Made by a program: the position numbers and the translations under genes. From assembly GCA_941918925.1 (NCBI GenBank), contig OW799235.1, positions 37,594,701-37,658,700 of the forward strand: a stretch of 64,000 nucleotides of DNA, written 5' to 3'. The DNA is from Phyto melanocephala. Taxonomy: Eukaryota > Arthropoda > Insecta > Diptera > Rhinophoridae. The notes beneath the pieces are model-generated. The model saw only the letters and a list, made by a program, of their open reading frames with translations. It made no database searches and was not told where the DNA came from. Numbering within the stretch: the first letter of the stretch is position 1; each line of letters starts with the position of its first letter. Below are positions 55,060 through 64,000 of this stretch, piece by piece.

Positions 55060-57194
55060 CGGAGAAAAATATATATGAATTTCAATAACGAAATTAATAT
55101 TATTAATTAAAAAAATGTTTTATTTTGCTCCAAACATCAAAATGATACTATTAATGAAATGAAAATGAAAAGTTTTAATTGAAAAACTATTGAGAAAAAT
55201 ATCATTTAAAACAGTATTAAAAAATTAATTAAAATTTTCATAATTTTCAAAAATGATTTTATTTAATTTAATCATGTCCATATTTAAGATTCGGAATTTA
55301 TAAAATTAAAGCATTTATTATATAAATAATAAAATGTATTAAACCTGTTTAATAAGAAAAATATATTCTTTTTATACCCTTCACACAGTGAAAAAGGGTA
55401 TATATAGGTTTGTCATTCCGTATGAAATTTTTACAATTTTCATTTCCGACCCCATAAAGTATATATTTTCTAAAAACTTATGAATAGGGGAGTCGATTAA
55501 GCTCTGTCACTCTGTCCGTCTGACCGTCTGTTCGTGTGTATTTTGAAATCAACTTGTTGAAGCCCCTCGACATCACTTGTACCCGGATGAGGTATTCAAA
55601 TATCAGAAATATTCGGGAGTAGAAAATCAGAAACATCGGTACATAAACAACTGAGATATGAGCAAAAACCCACGACCACTTCGATTTTTTTTTTTCACAA
55701 AAACAACATTACAACAACAACATGCATATATACAAACATGTATACTCCCAGCAATATCTTTACTTACCTAGTAAGTTAGCAAGTAATATTGGAGATACAC
55801 ATAAACTAGTTACTTTTCGACCGAATAACTACTTTTTTTTTGTTTGAGTTGTCCCAGAAATCATGACCCTCGCTTACAAATGAACATACAAAAAGCAATA
55901 CAATAAGTTGTTACCAATAAAGCTGAATTATAGCTGGATATTTTTATACTGTTGCAATACAAAAAAATATAAAAATTATAATATTGGGCATATTATAATA
56001 TTTATGAAGTTAACTTAAAGTTCACTGTTTAAAAAAATATGTAAAAAGTATTTACGAAGGTCATAATTAATAGGCCATAACTCTGTACTTTAAAATAATG
56101 ATGTTGGTAATGACCCTCATTACTATGTAATATATGAAGTAATGACAACCTATTACACAATTTCAAAAATCCCAGCTGAGCCAAAAAAAATTTTTTTTTA
56201 TTTTTTATATTATATATAATATTTATATTTTTATTATTTTTTTGTAATTTATTTTAATATTTTTTTTATTATTTTTTTTAATATTTTTTATATCCTTTTT
56301 TATTTTTATTGTTTTATTTTTTTTTTAAATTTTTATTGTATTTTATTTTTTTTTTATTTTTTTTAACTCAAATACGTAAATTTATAATTTGACAATGGGA
56401 TGTTTTTATATATGTATGTTTTTTATGTTTATGTACGTATTTCATATGAGTTGAATGGTGATACAAACTATTGTTATTGCATGACTACACGTTGTGAAGG
56501 GTATATCAGATTCGGCACTCTTACTTGTTTTATATATATTTATTCTTAATATACATTTATATTACAAAGGAATCTATATTTTTAATTACATTTCGTTTAC
56601 TTATATAATAAAATTAATGATAAGAAATAGAGTTCCACACACATACACATAAATACTATACCATATTAAAAGCTGAATTTCCGAAAATAATTTTTAGCAT
56701 CAACGAACTAGATACAAAGGAATATTAACCGGTAAAAAGGCTTGATCAGGCAAAGTTAAGAATTCTAAGGAATATAAGGGAATACAATATGTATGTAATA
56801 TAATGAAATTTTGGCATACCTAAAATGAAACCGAAACCATTTATTATATTTAAAACAGAATAAATTCTTATATAGGTACATACATATGTGCACTTCCCAC
56901 AACTTTCTCTTGCATATTGGCGACTATTTTTTATTATTCCGCTCCTCGAGTAACAATTATATTAAATTGAGTCTTCAATTCAATTCGATTTTTAGGAAAA
57001 TGTCATTTAAAATAATATTTTTTTAATTTTTTTTTTATTTATTTTGTGTTTTTTTCAACTGACAGAAATCTCTTTGTTTTTTTGAGAATATTTAATATCA
57101 ATTAAAAAATTTTATTAAATTAAGGAAAACTATAATTAGAATTAAAAAACAAATCAAAAATTCAATGAATTTAACAAATTTAAGCAATATTTTT
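55059..57194. repeat. AT-rich dispersed element, copy 1 (interrupted by family A)
   Basis: The left end 'acacggagaaaaatatat' (about 55058) and right end 'atttttttctgtgt' (about 57187-57199) form a short imperfect inverted pair. 55085-55360 aligns with 61170-61430 ('catcaaaatgat', 'ctattaatgaaatgaaaat', 'aaaacagtatt'), and 57040-57194 with 63500-63650 ('caactgacagaaatctctt' against 'taactgacagaaatctgg'). It is a non-coding family. A family A copy (55369-56531) sits inside. Boundaries and unity of the element are inferred. Confidence 0.5.
55369..56531 (+). mobile_element. DINE-like family A element with an internal insertion
   Basis: 5' end 'tttttatacccttcacacag', 'gtgaaaaagggtatatata', 'ccccataaagtatatatttt', 'tctgtccgtctgaccgtctg', 'gatatgagcaaaaaccc'. 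About 430 bases of unrelated sequence (55745-56170) replace the usual segment before 'atcccagctgagcc'. Then a T-rich core and 'acacgttgtgaagggtatat'. The 3' hairpin is partly deleted ('gattcggcac' runs straight to 'tcttacttgttt'). Confidence 0.82.
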
Positions 57195-57309
57195 TTCTGT
57201 GTACGCAAGTTAAGCTATTTCTTTTAATTTCAGTAATAAACAATAAATAACTAAAATGTAAATAAAAATAATAATCTAAATTTAAAAATCTTGTGTCTAA
57301 GAATATTCT
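56532..57309. other. AT-rich, part of the dispersed element
   Basis: Contains the right part of the AT-rich dispersed element (to about 57194), then spacer. No gene. Confidence 0.4.
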
Positions 57310-57332
57310 ATAATAATAATAATAATAATAAT
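57310..57332. repeat. (TAA)n microsatellite, 3' flank of the R1-clade element
   Basis: About eight TAA units directly abut the 3' end of the retrotransposon (minus strand). It matches the repeat at the other flank (59953-60001). Confidence 0.95.
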
Positions 57333-59952
57333 TTTTTTTTTCGGGAAGGGAGGAAAATGCCTGACGCATCTCAGATACTGTCGTCACAGTTCTGGTATGT
57401 GGAGCTTGCATCCACTAAAAACCCCCTTTTTCGAGCCGTTCTCCACCCTGGGACCGCTTTCGCATTACTTCAGGGCGGGGCTCCTCTTCTGTTCCTATCG
57501 AACAGCCGTCGTTATGCCTACGTCTAGGTCCCGCTTTTTCGCGCGTAGTAGCCTTTCAACATATGCTGCCACGTGTTCCCATTTAGTCTCATTTTCTATC
57601 ATGAGATCCACGATATTTTCCGGGGATATTTCCCCTACGGTTTCCTCTAAGTTGTGTCGTTCCACACTCCATCTCTCACACTTGAAGAAAGTGTGCTCTG
57701 CATCATCTATGCAGTTGTCTCCATACATACAGGTTCCTGTGTTTACCTTTCCCATTCTGTGTAGGTAATATAGAAAGTATCCATGTCCAGAAAGCATCTG
57801 TGTCACGAAATAGTTTATTTCGCCATGCTTTCTGTTTACCCATTTATCAAGGTCTGTTATCAGCCTTGCTGTCCATCTGCCTCGAGATTCGCTGTCCCAT
57901 CTGTCTTGCCACCTTCGCATGGTATGCGTTCGTCTTGTTGTTTCCGATTCTCTGTTCGTTCCCTCAATAAGCCTTCGATCTTTCCAAAGATCTCTTCTTT
58001 CCTCGGCCAGTAAGTCAATAGGGATACAGCCACTTATAACGAGTATTGCTGGTTCCGATACTGTACGATATGCTGAGGCTACTCTCAGAGCAGAGGTGCG
58101 TTGTACATCAGCCAGCATCTTTCTCCTATACTTTGCCCTTAAAGCATCAGCCCAGATTTCGCACCCATACAAAAGGATTGACTGGGTCGTTGCCATCATC
58201 AGTTTCCTCTTGGAATAGCTTGGGCCCCCAGTATTTGCCATAAGTCTGCTGAGAGAAACCGTCACCTGAGCCGCTTTAGTTGCAGCATATTCGAGTTGGT
58301 CTCGAAACGTTAATCTATTATCCAGCCTTAAACCTAGATATTTAATCCACTTGCTTGTCTTAATTGTCTCAGACAAGACCCTCATATCCACCTCTAAAGG
58401 GGTATGCTTCCTTGTAATGATTAGAAGTTCCGTTTTCTCCGTGGCTAGCTTAAGGTTATGGGAATCCAGCCATAACTTCGCCTTAAACATAATCTGGTTA
58501 AGCTTTCTCTGAGCTTCTTCCATGTTACGTGCCGCAATAACGGCCACAATGTCGTCGGCATAACCGACCAGGTAGGTCTCATCCGGCATCTCGATATGCA
58601 GGATATCATCATAACTAATATTCCACAGTTCAGGACCTAGAATCGAGCCCTGTGCTGCTCCTGCGGTAATCTGCTTCTCCCGTGTCCTACCTGCATTTTC
58701 GTATATAAGTATACGGTTGCTCAGGTAACTCTTTATCATCCTCATTATGTACGCTGGTGCTCTAAACCGTGTCTCCAGAGCCTCTATCATGTCGGCCCAT
58801 GTTGCGCTGTTGAAGGCATTTCTAACGTCAAGAGTCGCCAATAAGACAATGCGTCTTGAAAAATGGTTCCCCGTTTGTGCTCGTTGGACACCCTCTATAA
58901 CTTCTTCGATCGCGCCTATTGTTGACCTTCCAGTCCTAAATCCATATTGTCTCGTGGAAAGGCCTCCAGCATTTTCCACAGCCGCATGTATCCGAGGTTT
59001 AAGAAGTAGTTCAAGAAGTTTACCCGCGGTGTCAAGCATGCACAGGGGTCTATACGCTGATGGTGACTCTATGTTCCCTTTCCCCTTACTTATCAGCACA
59101 AGTCTTTGTCTTTTCCAAACTTCCGGAAAGACACCTTCCTGTAGGCAACCATTGTACATTCTCAAAAGCATATCCGGTTTCTCCTCGGCGAGTATCTTGA
59201 GAATTTCTGCCGGAATTCCGTCCGGACCTGGCGCCTTTCTACTTTTCAATGCCGTTACAGCAATCCTTAATTCGGCAAGAGTGAATAGTGGAGGGGCTCC
59301 CTCGTTCGACTGCGGGCCGCTATTTCGTACCTCCTCGTTTGAGGGAAAAAGGGTATTCACAATATTCTCCATCGTATCCTCACCTAGATCTGGGGTTGAA
59401 TAACGTGCCCCAAGCTTCCTCATGACTAGTTTATATCCTAGTCCCCAGGGATTATTGTCGAGGTCGGCCCTTAGTTCCTCCCATTTTCGCCTCTTGCTTA
59501 TAAGTATGGCGACCTTTAATTCCTTTTTAGCTCTTTTGTATTCCTCAGCCTCTGTTGTTGCGGCATGTATTCGTCTGGCTCTTGTGTATCTCCTTCGAAG
59601 TTGTAGGCACGTCCGCCTTAGGTGGGCGATTTCATCATTCCACCAGTATACGGGTTCCCTCCGATGCCTTCTGCCGATGGTAGGCATTGCCTCGTTGCAT
59701 GCCTCCTTAATAAGCGTCATCGTGGAACGTACTATATCCGTAGCGTCCGCAGTGTTCCTTATACCCTCATTAGCTCCTGAAATTCTGTCCAAAAATGCGT
59801 CTTTGTCCAGTCTCTCGATATTCCACCTTCGTGTGGACGTAGTGGCATTAGGTTGTCTAGATGCTCTACCATTTTCCACGCTGTACATAATATATTGGTG
59901 ATCGCTTGCAGTGTAATCTTCCAGGACCATCCAATTCACTACCCTATTTGCG
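57333..59952 (-). mobile_element. R1-clade non-LTR retrotransposon, 5'-truncated, in an (AAT)n microsatellite
   Basis: The element is richer in G and C than its flanks by eye. On the minus strand it runs from 'gcaaatagggtagtgaattg' (59952) through an open frame to the stop near 57495, a 3' UTR of about 155 bases and a short A-run, ending in (TTA)n. Both flanks are the same trinucleotide repeat. ORF1 and most of the endonuclease are missing, consistent with incomplete target-primed reverse transcription. Confidence 0.9.
57495..59952 (-). CDS. R1-clade endonuclease/reverse transcriptase polyprotein (partial, C-terminal)
   Basis: It would copy element RNA into DNA at a nicked chromosomal site. 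The frame is open for about 820 codons without a stop. It begins inside the end of the endonuclease domain ('TASDHQYIMYS', the conserved SDH motif). Then come a linker with 'YWWNDEI', reverse transcriptase motifs 'KAPGPDGIPAEIL' (about codon 262 of the full open frame), 'YRPLCMLDTAGKLLE', 'QYGFRTGRSTIGAI', 'LDVRNAFNSA', 'AAQGSILGPELWN' and the catalytic 'YADDIVAV' (about codon 487). A C-terminal CCHC knuckle 'CIDDAEHTFFKC' follows (about codon 772-783). The GFR.GRST and SILGP.LWN style fits the R1 clade. The first Met and the poly-Ile N-terminus encoded upstream (to 60023) come from the flanking (AAT)n, so there is no native start. An intact frame suggests a recent insertion. Confidence 0.9.

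Positions 59953-60001
<49 letters not shown>
59953..60001. repeat. (AAT)n microsatellite, 5' flank of the R1-clade element
   Basis: About 16 AAT units directly adjoin the 5' truncation point of the retrotransposon. On the minus strand it is translated as poly-Ile in the open frame. Confidence 0.95.
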
Positions 60002-61130
60002 GGGCGAATAAAGAGTTTAACATTTAAAATTTTTTTTTTTTATTATTTTTTTAATATATAAATAGCAACAGAAGTTTATTTACACAACAAATAAATACAA
60101 TATTATGAACATAAGAAGTATAAAATATATTATTATGGGACAAGTAAAGTAAAATCTGCACTGGTTTGGTTGACAATAATTTGCTCTATGGCAAAAGAAA
60201 AGAGGCAGCGTCAGTTATTAACCGTTTTTAATATTTGATCTTAAATGTCTAATTAATAAAAAACTTTTATGCAGATTTGTTAGTTTGTTGTGAAACCCTT
60301 TTTAAGAACTTTCCAATATATACATTATTCACATACATAATATATTACACGACAACAATTTATTGCTTAATTTTTCGTCTAGGAATAAAAATCTTTATCT
60401 TTTTCCTTCAATAGATTAATCGAATAATTTTGTTCAAACGATGAAAATAATGTACACCAGTTTTTAATGTAGAGTGCCAATAAAAAGTAAATATATTTTT
60501 CGCGCAATATTAAAAGAAAATACAAGACTTCAGGAAAGTCACATTAAAAAAATATTTTTGTGTTCTTGTCATTTTTTCTGACAGTTAATGCAATATTTCT
60601 TTGAGCTTAAAATAAATTTTGCGTTAATTAAAATAAATGACAAAAAAAAAATTATAATAATTTTTTACACATTCGTTGTACAAGAGCATGAATATATAAA
60701 TTGACGGTATATGTTTAAAAGTAAGAAGATCAATGAAATAAATAATAATAAAAATATAACAAGCACAAAAACTTAGCAAATCTAATAAAACAAAAGAAAG
60801 AAGTTTTCAAAATATTATTTTTATTTTAATTTGTACATAGAAACTTGTCTAAGTAACTCTTCTTTAGCGGAGAAAATTTAAAGAGGCCCTTACCAAGGCA
60901 ACAATGGGACGTGACCGCTATCATTCCTTTAAATAGTTTTCTCGTTAATTGAAAACATAAGTCGAACAAAAAAGGTAGAACAAATTAAGCTAGAAAATTT
61001 TGATTAGATCAAAAATGTTTTATATATTAAATGTGTATACGAAATCGAACGATAATTATGCAATGTAATGTAAGAGTAGATTATGTCATACATATGTGCT
61101 TTTGTCATCGAATTGAGATTTTAAATTAAA
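60002..61130. other. AT-rich, no gene seen
   Basis: No supported frame or element terminus. Confidence 0.5.
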
Positions 61131-61453
61131 CTGAAACTCTATTTAATTACTTATTTGAATACTACGTAAGATTTTAATTGATTTTACTCCAATCATCAAA
61201 ATGATTCTATTAATGAAATGAAAATTAATATTTATAATTGAAAATATAATTCAAAAAATATCAATAAAAACAGTATTTAAAAATTAAATAAAATTCCTAG
61301 AATTTTTAAAACCGATTTTAATAAGATTAGTCACGCTTATAATTGAAATTTGGAATTAATTTAGAAAAAATAATTATTGTGTCAATAATATAAATTATTG
61401 AACTTGTTTTAAATAAAAAAACCAGAAAAGAAAATAGAAAATATTTTAATATA

Positions 61454-63021
61454 CAGTCTAGGAAAAACTCTACATACACCGCCTTATTTTGTGTTTTTAA
61501 GATATTTGTAAAGCGAATAAATAAATCGTTTACATTAATATTTAAAGTACCAAAAACTAAGCTTATTTGCAAAACAAAAAGCCAATTCAAAAGGATAACA
61601 ATAACAGAAATAAAAAACAGAATAAAAACAGAATAAAAATTTATGAGAAAAAAGTCTACATACAGTCTTAAAAATCGAATACAATATTTAATTAATTTTA
61701 AATAAATAAAAGAAAACAATATATTTTTAATATTTTCTAGGACCACCTTGGACTTCAATAACCGCGTGAAGACGACGTGGCATTGACATCACCAAATTCT
61801 CCGTAATATTGGGCGCAATTTTCGACCACGCCCGAGTTAAGGCACTTTTCAGGGTTTCACGATTTCTGATATCGTGTATTGAGCTGTCTTGGTGCATGAT
61901 AAAGAAGCCAGTCTCGAACAAAATGCGCAGTATGCTTAAGAAGTTGTATGTTGAAAAATCCATTGGTTTTGCAGGCCCAAGCTTTCCACAGATGTCTTCA
62001 GATTTGGTTCCAATATTGTCTTATACTGATATCTGTCCATAACGCCTTCAACAAAAACCAATCGACCAACTCCAGATGCCGCCATAGCTCCCCACACCAA
62101 AACACTGCCCCACCATGTTTCACAGTTGGTATAATATTTTTGGGATCAAGTGCAGTATTCGGTTTTTGCCAAACCTTGTTTCGGCCATCATTTCCGAAAA
62201 AATTATACTTACTTTCATCGGTAAATAAGACTTTATTCCAAAAATCCATTCCTTTCTATAAATGTGACTTAGCAAAGTCCAGGGGAAGTTGACGATTCTT
62301 GGCTGAAATAAATGGCTTTTTGCGTGCTGTTCTACTTTTAAGGCCGCTATCATGCAAAATGTTTATTACTGATCTTGATGAAACAGTAATATTTGAATAT
62401 CTTGCAAGGTATTCGGCTAATTTTGGGGAACTTATTTTCGGATCTTTTTGGACTTCTTTAAGGACACTACTTATATCGCGTCTCGAAATCTACTTCGGTC
62501 TTCCAGATCGTGGCCTGTATTCAGTACTGTTGGTGTTTTGATGGTTTTGACAAAAGTTTGCATTCTTGAGCGACTTAATTTTACTATTTTAGCCATTTCT
62601 CCGTAAGATTTGTTTTCTTTTCGAAGGGTAACCACCAAATTTCGAACTGATTGTTGTATTTCTCTTCTATTTACCATTTTTAAAGTTAAAACGTGTTTTG
62701 CAAATCGCCTTCTGAATTTAAATGATTGTAATATTTGAGAAATAAAGCAATTCAAGAAAACTAACGGTTTTTTCTCTTTATCTTCTTCATTTTCTTATTA
62801 ATTTTAAGAGATGCCAATGCTGTATGTAGACTTTTTTCCCACCGATTTCTATGTTTATCGTTAATAGTTTATAAATTATCATAATTTCTAAACTTTTTTC
62901 TCTTCCAACATTCTTAACTACTGATGTCGTAAACATTGACATCAAAATTATGTTTAATATTATCACTAGTTCTCTAAAAGTTCAAAATAGTAGAGTGTAT
63001 GTAGAGTTTTTTCCTAGACTG
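61454..63021 (-). mobile_element. Tc1 transposon, TA-flanked, 1568 bp
   Basis: The ends are inverted: 'cagtctaggaaaaactctac' at the left and 'cagtctaggaaaaaactcta' read from the right on the minus strand, each followed by 'catacac'-like sequence. TA flanks both sides (61452-61453, 63022-63023). CAGT ends and TA duplication are typical of Tc1 elements. The size is near that of intact Tc1 elements, so most of the element is present, but the transposase is broken. Confidence 0.93.
61727..62677 (-). pseudogene. Tc1 transposase, frameshifted and partly deleted
   Basis: Cut-and-paste transposase of the Tc1 (DD34E) type. Start ATG at 62677 gives MVNRREIQQSVRNLVVTLRK and 'SYGEMAKIVKLSRSRMQTFV', a helix-turn-helix DNA-binding region. 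After frameshifts: 'RKEWIF' then 'MDFWNKVLFTDESKYNFFG' (first catalytic D in FTDES, about 62210), 'VWQKPNTALDPKNIIPTVKH' and 'GGAVFWCG'. The end 'ALTRAWSKIAPNITENLVMS' 'MPRRLHAVIEVQGGPRKY' stops at 61727. Where 'QQDNDPKHT' is expected, only 'FFNIQLLKHTA' can be read, so the second D seems lost. The 'PPQSPDLNPIEN' region with the catalytic E appears deleted. Inactive. Confidence 0.88.
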
Positions 63022-63660
63022 TACACATATAATTTTAACATGCCAAAATCCAAAGCATAAGAATACATACAAGAATACAAGAATACATACATTAAAGAAT
63101 TGGTGGCATAACCAAAAGCGATATTTTCAAATTTAAAGAGGTTGCATCTTAGATCTAGGCACAAAGAAATTTTACGCTTAAAAAATTTTGACTAAACGAA
63201 GGGAAGTAAGTCAAATAATTACTTAAATAATAAAGTTAGAATCCAGCAGAATATATCGGGCTGCAAGAAATTTTGAATATTTGCCCATCTGCTAGCTCTG
63301 TATGATAATTACTAGGAACAAAGTCTGTTTTTTAGTTGCGTAATTATGTACTATCTAGAATTTTAATCAGCTAATTGACAATTTTTTTAGTATTGACCTC
63401 TTTATTTTACATGCTTAATCGGTTTTACTAAGCCTTCCCTTCCAAATAAATTTTTGACAATAAAAAATATTAATTTTTATAATTTTATTTTTCAATATCC
63501 TTTTTTTAATGTACTTTTTTTAACTGACAGAAATCTGGAAAAATGTGATATCAATTAAAAATAAGTATATAAATTAATTAAAAAATATAATTTAAATTTA
63601 AGAATAAATCAGTTGAGAATACACATATTAACTATATTTTTTTGCTGTGTAGGAGTGTCA

Positions 63661-64000
63661 AAAAAACAAAATATTTTAAAACAAATTTCCCCAAATTTAA
63701 GCAATTGTAATCAATTTAACCCGCAATGCATGCGCATTAAGTTCTAGCAATAATAAAACCTTAGGAAAGTGGGTAGCACACCCATAAAAAATAAATATTC
63801 TCCTGATAAATCTTAATGATTTAGTTGGTTTCTTTAACACAAATTAATACAAATTTAATAAAAATTTTGACAACTTGCTTCTAAAAAGGCCTACAAAGTA
63901 AAGGCCTTGTAGTTTTTCCCTCTTTTAAATGTGTACATACATATATACATGCATATGTAGTATATCTTTTAGATGTACTTTTTGTTTTTGTTTATTTATT
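63661..64000. other. AT-rich, no gene seen
   Basis: No supported feature. 'gtgggtagcacacccata' at about 63769 resembles a scrap of the family 1 Helitron interior, too short to call. Confidence 0.35.

Larger units (their letters stand above)
61131..63660. repeat. AT-rich dispersed element, copy 2 (interrupted by Tc1)
   Basis: 61170-61430 and 63500-63650 align with the two outer parts of 55059-57194. The right end 'tttttttgctgtgt' at about 63637-63651 matches 'tttttttctgtgt' of copy 1. The left terminus is not clear. The Tc1 element 61454-63021 is inserted in it. Confidence 0.45.

Noticed and set aside
57783..59901. Plus-strand frames of up to 218 codons
   Set aside because: They are the opposite strand of the R1-clade reverse transcriptase frame and show no motif.
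61327..61758. 143-codon minus-strand frame rich in Ile, Leu and Phe
   Set aside because: It spans the Tc1 left end and AT-rich flank; the composition is that of random AT-rich translation.

Overview
The window reads as AT-rich dipteran (fly) genomic DNA, probably from a higher fly. The strongest clue is the repeat content: many elements built like Drosophila DINE-1/INE-1 (Helentron-associated) repeats, which share the phrases 'ccccataaagtatatat' and 'gtccgtctgtccg'. Canonical Helitrons, several Tc1/mariner-type elements, a hAT element and R1-clade and jockey-like LINE fragments are also present. I find no host protein-coding exon, tRNA, rRNA or CRISPR array that I can defend. The window could be intergenic or lie inside a very long intron.

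Layout. 0-8 kb: a repeat carrying a near-perfect palindrome, three small inverted-repeat elements (1397-1884, 4721-4949, 5380-6659), the last carrying a nested Helitron, and old DINE-like remnants. 8-11.3 kb: a jockey-like LINE pseudogene (minus strand), then a second Helitron family with a clear 3' hairpin and CTAG end. 12.3-23.6 kb: three large DINE-like family B elements, each with the same internally deleted mariner-type transposon inside, plus a family A element whose core has grown into a ~2.8 kb inverted array of ~361-bp repeats. Two B copies form a ~2 kb inverted repeat. 24-38 kb: more family A copies, an R1-like LINE scrap, a Helitron inserted exactly at an A/T site in a family A copy, and two degenerate mariner-type transposase copies. 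38.3-40.9 kb: a three-layer nest (family A > hAT with 8-bp target duplication > family A). 42-52 kb: B fragments, two more transposase copies, a hairpin MITE, and a 'snap-back' mariner-type element whose 5' half is an inverted copy of its own 3' end. 54-64 kb: a MITE with a 6-bp target duplication, a family A copy, a 5'-truncated R1-clade retrotransposon with an open 842-codon reading frame set in an (AAT)n microsatellite, and a TA-flanked Tc1 element.

The elements do not form a pathway. What they show is a layered history: cut-and-paste, rolling-circle and target-primed elements inserted into one another, with rolling-circle repeats apparently capturing and amplifying other elements. All family assignments rest on motifs, termini and copy-to-copy comparison by eye, and exact ends are uncertain by a few bases unless a target duplication is named.
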